Shown here one piece after another: positions 58,840 through 64,000 of a stretch of 64,000 nucleotides of DNA; position 1 is the first letter of the stretch; each line of letters begins with the position of its first letter. The position numbers were made by a program, and so were the translations under genes. The notes under the pieces are model-generated. The model saw nothing but the letters and a program-made list of their open reading frames with translations. It ran no database searches and was not told the DNA's origin. The stretch is from Icerya purchasi (Eukaryota; Arthropoda; Insecta; Hemiptera; Monophlebidae), in the NCBI GenBank assembly GCA_039619475.1, contig CM077116.1:165929363-165993362 (forward strand), given 5' to 3'.

Positions 58840-60715
58840 TTACTTGTGCTGCTAAATCTACATCTAATTTTATATATATACACACACATATACATATATA
58901 TATATATATATATACACTGGATTTATGATATTTATTTATTATTTATAAACCGCTTAAATCCAGTAAAATTCTTACAATTTTGAAATTCCGTAAGTAACAA
59001 TTTACAATAGGTGTTTGAACTAGATTTACAGGTTGAGTTCTTTTAAATAATATAACATTGGTGATGAAAATAAAGATTTCGCAATTTTTGAAATTTCTTC
59101 AATCCCTTTTAATTTTCAACAACGATTATTATTCCAAGCGGTATTTTTAGTGTTGATGTCAATATTGATCTACTGATCTTGCGTAATTAAATTTGACACT
59201 TGACTTGATAGTTTCTTCATCATTAATCATTTTCCGCCATAAAAATGTAATTAGCAGTGTTATATTTAAAAGATTGCGTGTAACTTTTTGTTAACAAATT
59301 TGAAAAAAGTTGGTTTTATTTGGGGAAGTGACGGATTCAAATTTTTAGCGTAGCAGAAAGTTTTTCTTTCTTTTTTTTTTCTTTCTTTTTTTTTTTTTCT
59401 TTCTTTTTTGAAAAAACTATGAAAAACAATTTTTCAGTTTCGAACTGACCAAACGTGATGAAATTAATTTCTCGTGCGTTAATTTAGGGAATTAATAATG
59501 GGGAAGAGAGTAGTAGCTGTTGAAGTATTATGCGTGGCTTTTGAAATGTGCTGAAAGCGACGACGAGTCACGGTTAGAAGGGTACGGGGAAATTAAATAA
59601 AAACATTTTTCCGAATTGGTCCTCAAAACGGAAATTTGAAATGCGTCAGTAATTACGTGCAAGTTGCGAACGACCAGAATTTAATCACAAAACAATAAAC
59701 AATCGATCTTACGATGATGAAAAAACTTTAAAAATCTACCGCAATATACGTGTAAGAAGAAAATCATGTAACAAAATTTGTTACGTTTTCGCTTTATTTA
59801 GAAATCCCGCTAAGAAATTTGTTACACTTTTATATTTAATCTGTCATGTTTTTGTCTTACATTTAACTGCCCTATTGTTTTTGTCAAGAATGACGTAGTC
59901 AATTGAAATCGACTCTTCTACGATTATTACAGGGAACTAACATCTGAAGATCCCGGAGGTTCGCCCTTGACCAAAGGACCGAGTTACATACATATATATT
60001 AAGGAATGAAGAATATTTGGGCCCTTTTCTTCTTTTCGGAAAATTTTCTATCAGAATTTCTGAGCATATAATGCGGAGCGAATGATATTTCATTTGTTAA
60101 CTTTTAAAAAAGCTACTCATAGCTGATGAATTTATGATAAGAGATATAATCATACCGTTTCTTTTTCCCTGTTTTCCCCCGTTTCCACCCCCGTTTTTTT
60201 CTTTATTATCATGCGATATCCGTAATTAGTTATATTGTTTGTTAAGTTTCTGATTGAGATTATTATTATCTGTTCATGAACATATTTACTTTAATAGTTG
60301 TGAAGTTAAAAATTTAACTTATATACTCCGATAATTAAAAACCATAAGGAAAATAAAATTTTTTGCTCAATTCTTATTGTAAAGCTAAAATTTATCGGCT
60401 TTTTCTTAAACAAGTTAAATAACCCATTCAACTAAAATTAAAAAAATGAACTTAATTTATTTTAAACCAACACACTTATACCACACATCGGACTGAAAAA
60501 TTTATAATAAACTGCAGAGAACCGTACAAAGAGATTGGTATACATCAAAAATAACAACACAGCTAGTCTTTGTTCGATACGCCCTAATGCTATTTCTTTC
60601 CTATTTTTAATTCAATTTTAACTGCTCCACCTTATTACATGGATAATTATTAAACCGTTCTTTTTTTTTTTGTTTTTTCTATCTTCTTGTATATTTCGCA
60701 CTTCTTCTTTCTTTC
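58840..60715. other. AT-rich noncoding stretch, no gene seen
   Basis: Holds (CA/TA)n at 58872-58916 and a C/T-rich run at 59363-59412. No domain or RNA gene. Confidence 0.5.
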
Positions 60716-60717
60716 TT

Positions 60718-60880
60718 CTTTAAGCCTTCTGACACCAATATTTGGTGTAGGCCTCTCCCAAATTTTTCCACCGTTGTCTGTCCTGAGCCTCGCGTATCCA
60801 TGTATGACCTGCTTGTCTTATTATGTCATCTGTCCATCTTCTTGGGGGTCTTCCTCGTATTGCCGTTTTTACTATTGTTC
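60718..60880 (-). pseudogene. LINE ORF2 C-terminal fragment with (GAA)n tail
   Basis: One clean minus-strand frame reads GRPPRRWTDDIIRQAGHTWI, then REAQDRQRWKNLGEAYTKYW and CQKA followed by TAA (60720-60722). A (GAA)n-type run follows immediately (plus-strand 60700-60719). This is the classic end of a widespread insect LINE type. The short length fits severe 5' truncation; the frame break just upstream (near 60880) is its edge. Confidence 0.8.
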
Positions 60881-60884
60881 CTGT

Positions 60885-61545
60885 TATTTGAGGTCGCATG
60901 TCGAGATTGCCGCCCCCTTAACGGCAATCCAGGGTCCCCTGTGATTATCTGGCCCTTCTGCGCAGGGTACTGAGGCCTCTTATTCCTTGTGCTTTCCATA
61001 TTTCGCACTAATATTTTGCAATTGTTTGACAACATAGTTGCTAAAGCACTTGACTTCCATCATGGAGGTCCTGCGAAAATTTAAAATTACTAAAAATTAT
61101 GTTGATTTAGAAATACGGAAAGTTTTTATAGATATACATATGTATGTATGTATGTATGTATGTATGTGTATGCAGAGATTAGTCCGGCACGAGCGCTCTG
61201 TTTAACATCTTATGCGCGCACAGGTTCATGCGAAACGCATGAACGAATTCATATTAAAAACGTCCATAATCAATCTGTTGTTTGTGGCATTTTTTAGCCC
61301 CAGATCTCGCTATTTGGCCAGTCTACCCGCTTATCATCTAATCCTTCTCATATCTCTTCTCTTTAACTATATTTTCACTTTTCTGAAATAATCGTATCAG
61401 TGTTTAGCCGCGACAGAACACGGGTTTATTACTCTATTCATGAAATTAGGGAACCGGAAGAGTACCAAATTTAGGTAAAATATTATTAATGAAAATTTCT
61501 CTGTATCTATCATAACTGTCGTATGGTCATACACTGCACTCTATA
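60885..61545. other. Noncoding stretch, no gene seen
   Basis: Includes a (TATG)n run at 61140-61168 and a perfect hairpin at 61224-61244 (GTTCATGCG, loop AAA, CGCATGAAC). Confidence 0.55.
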
Positions 61546-61551
61546 ATCTCT

Positions 61552-61912
61552 TCAATATTGCATTTCGGATATAATCGGCCTTCTACTATACCTATTATAG
61601 CCAAATGGGCGGGGGGGGGGGTGATGATAACCCATTCTCAATCTACACATAACGACCACGAAATCTCTAGTCATTTCCTTCCCCACAAACCGAGTTCTAT
61701 CACTAATAGTTGTTGTTAATGAGCGAGGTTCCTTTCTGCTGACTAATGTTTCGGAAGTCTGCATTCCACTTGGTAAATAAGTTGTTTTTAATTAAAGCCA
61801 TTAGTAATTCCTCCCAGTTTAATTTTCTATTTCCCACTGTTCTGAGTATAGATCTCATTAGGGCATCAACCGTTTCGTTACCGTGAATTCCTACATGCGC
61901 CGGCACCGACTC
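61552..61912 (-). pseudogene. I-type LINE fragment, RNase H end and C-terminus
   Basis: The minus strand gives MPAHVGIHGNETVDALMRS, the last RNase H motif, then KWNADFRNIS and, after a frame change, DFVVVMCRLRMGY. The intact ORF2 at 17649-21422 has VPSHAGIELNEVADRAA then ILCRLRMGHS in the same order. A G-run at 61608-61621 lies within it. Confidence 0.7.
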
Positions 61913-61974
61913 GAATGTGACCGAACTGTTCTGTTCTCTTTTAATTTATCAATTCATAATTTTAACCTTTACAC

Positions 61975-62285
61975 TGTACATTTTCCGTAAATCAACTCTC
62001 AATGCGCAGGTGCTTTCAGGGCATGGAAAGTTTGGCTCCTACTTACATAGGTTCCGTCTTAATGGTGGCCCTGGGTGCACCATGTGTACCTCTGGTGTCG
62101 AAGATAACATTGAACATCTTTTTTTACTGTTCCAGATTTGAGGATTTTAGATCCAAATATAACATTAATAGCTCCCAATCACTAATCATCACTAGAGAAA
62201 ATTCTACAAATCTCCTGTTGTATATATATGGAGTCTGCGATTCGCAGGAAGTTCATAAACGGAAACTAATACACTATTAACTCCC
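61975..62285 (+). pseudogene. LINE ORF2 C-terminal fragment, opposite strand
   Basis: The plus strand gives QVLSGHGKFGSYLHRFRLNG, GPGCTMCTSGVEDNIEHLF, and after one frameshift near 62135, CSRFEDFRSKYNI through HKRKLIHY and a stop. HGxFxxYLxRF with CxxC...H...C is the C-terminal zinc-like motif of R1/I-type LINEs. It faces away from the minus-strand fragment at 61552-61912, about 60 bp away. Confidence 0.75.
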
Positions 62286-62289
62286 TAAA

Positions 62290-64000
62290 CTCAAATTCAA
62301 TCGTGAAACCGCAAATGTAGCATGTTGTTATTCTATCTTATGTACTTCCTGTAAATATCGAAAAAGAATTAAATCATTGCGCATAATATTTTTAAGTTAT
62401 TTTAAGTTATACTTTAAAAAACTCATCTATCAACACACACGCTTGGTGAGTGAAGGGACTATGTTTTTCATCCTTTTACCACCTTAGTTTAAGTACATTT
62501 TGCAGGAAACTACCGCACACAAGATTCTATGTTTATTAATACGTTATTTTAGCTAAACACGCACACGTACTCACTCCTGATTTAAGCACGCTAGTTCCCT
62601 GCACCTTTATACACATATTTTTTCTCTCTAAATACACCATTTAAAAAAAAAAAAAAAATCAACTCTCTCGAGTTTCATCAGTACTCCTTGCGAGTCCGAA
62701 AGAATTAAGCATTTTTTATTTTCTTCTTTCCTAATATACCCTATTGCCGTAGAAATTGCATACAACTCCATTACATAAAAGGAGCCGGCACATGGTATTT
62801 CGTAAACTTTTTAGATACATTTTTTTTCACGAAATAAAGCGTTGCCGAATATCTTCCTATATACTATCATTTTAAATATTATTTAGCTCATTATCCATTA
62901 TTTTGATCTCGTCTCTTTTTATATCAATGTTTAGAGAAGTCATTATAACTGTTTCCAATCCAAATGAAGTTGAGGAAGTCGAGAATTTGATATAACCTTT
63001 AAATGTGAAAACTGGGGAAAGCTATTTATTATTGGAATTAGACTTTTTTTAGCCGAAATTTTCTGTACCTCATACTATTTAATTTTTAAATAAATTTTTG
63101 TGGCTTCTAGCCGTGCTACGTATATACGTAATTGCTATACCCGCAGAAATGTTCTAGCCGCCACGTATATCAATCACTTCGATTTCATCTAGCTATGGGC
63201 TAGTGCGAAATATTTTTACAACCGATATAATCGATAATCGCCAAGAAAATAATCGAATGGTTTTTTCATTGGAAATAATCCTTCGCAATAAAAAATTTAT
63301 TGTTTCGTTTCGAAAAATTCGTTCAATTTGAATTATCGTTTTTTTTTTTTCTTTTAAATTAAAAATTACAAATGATGTAAACACTCTTACACCACTTATA
63401 CTTTACAAGGATAAATTATATTTTATAATGTTCTATTAGTATACATATAACTTACTGTAATTAAAATGAATTTGAATTCAATAAATAAATTTTAACAGGT
63501 TGCTAAACGAAATTATACGTGTGTACGATTGAATTAAAGGAATAAATAAACCTATAAGTATAAAATTATGAAACAACTAAATCTTCAAAACTTTATACAT
63601 TTATTATAAAATTATGTTGGAGGCAACAATTTAATTTAGATTATAAAATAAACAATTAATTTCAAACGATTCTTGAGAATAACTATTCGAATAAAACCCG
63701 AATCTATTAGAACATTCACGAATGAAATATTTGTTGAACTATATTCTTCTGCGAGAATTAACGTTTCGAATGCAGTACTGAACACTGAAAAAGTTTAAGC
63801 TTCACTGAACATTGAAAAGGTTTAGGCTTCACTGAACAACGAAATATTTTCGAATAAAGCCTTATACAGAAGTAGCTGATAGGCTGGATGCACGTTTTGT
63901 AGGGGAAAAAGTATCAGACTCAGATTTAAATTTTAAAAAATGTAATAAATAAAAGGAATTTATACTAGTTTTATCCTTCCTACTAAGCTACGTATGGTGG
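62290..64000. other. AT-rich noncoding stretch, no gene seen
   Basis: Short A- and T-runs (62643-62658, 63340-63351). No domain, RNA gene or classifiable repeat up to the window end. A GCTTCACTGAAC motif is repeated at 63799 and 63826. Confidence 0.5.

Noticed and set aside
1..64000. CRISPR array, operon, phage or bacterial defence system
   Set aside because: No spaced direct repeats, no bacterial genes or ribosome-binding sites; introns and LINE/SINE content show eukaryotic DNA.

Overview
This window looks like nuclear DNA of an insect. It is AT-rich and gene-poor and is built mostly from decayed transposable elements: LINEs, tRNA-derived SINEs, hAT and pogo-like DNA transposons, foldback elements and long A/T and TA tracts. 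Nothing suggests a bacterium, virus or organelle. The only host coding sequence recognised with confidence is one 198-bp exon at 43320-43517. It encodes TM5, the third intracellular loop and TM6 of an allatostatin-A (galanin-like) receptor. Its other exons were not found, so the receptor gene probably has very long introns and much of the window around it may be intron. The order within insects cannot be fixed from one exon; Hemiptera is a guess.

Layout. 1-11 kb: noncoding DNA with a SINE tail, a tRNA-like SINE head, a decayed RNase H-type LINE (3.3-4.1 kb, minus), an unexplained GC-rich island (7.5-8.3 kb) and a probable hAT MITE (8.4-8.8 kb). 11.9-16.5 kb: two copies of an unnamed tandemly built noncoding repeat (called NR here) in opposite orientation, two SINEs, and an RT fragment related to the big LINE. 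17.3-23.4 kb: an apparently full-length LINE (minus strand) with both ORFs open, the best-preserved protein-coding DNA here. 23.6-25.7 kb: a pogo/Tigger-like element with a deleted, frameshifted transposase ending in a PHD-like finger, and seven copies of one GTTGTTAC-type motif. 25.7-33.4 kb: gene-free, with one LINE tail and one isolated hAT end. 33.4-35.3 kb: an NR copy split by a 1,046-bp element with inverted repeats. 36.7-38.6 kb: a hAT-like MITE, a SINE and a foldback element. 39.6-42.6 kb: a nest of an RT fragment, a large palindrome of a TA-targeted repeat (called U) and a 5'-truncated Jockey LINE. 43.3-46.6 kb: the receptor exon, a degenerate tandem repeat, a hAT element with a perfect 8-bp target duplication, and another U copy. 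46.6-64 kb: very AT-rich DNA with LINE scraps on both strands, a small hAT element with a perfect 8-bp duplication, and a foldback element with a hammerhead-like motif.

Working together: there is no operon-like logic. The biology readable here is (i) one neuropeptide-receptor exon and (ii) a stratified record of transposition, in which nesting gives relative ages: NR is older than the 1,046-bp element inside it, and the RT fragment at 39.6 kb is older than the U repeat inside it. NR, U and the 1,046-bp element are the best candidates for families without a description. All boundaries come from reading by eye, with no alignment or database search.
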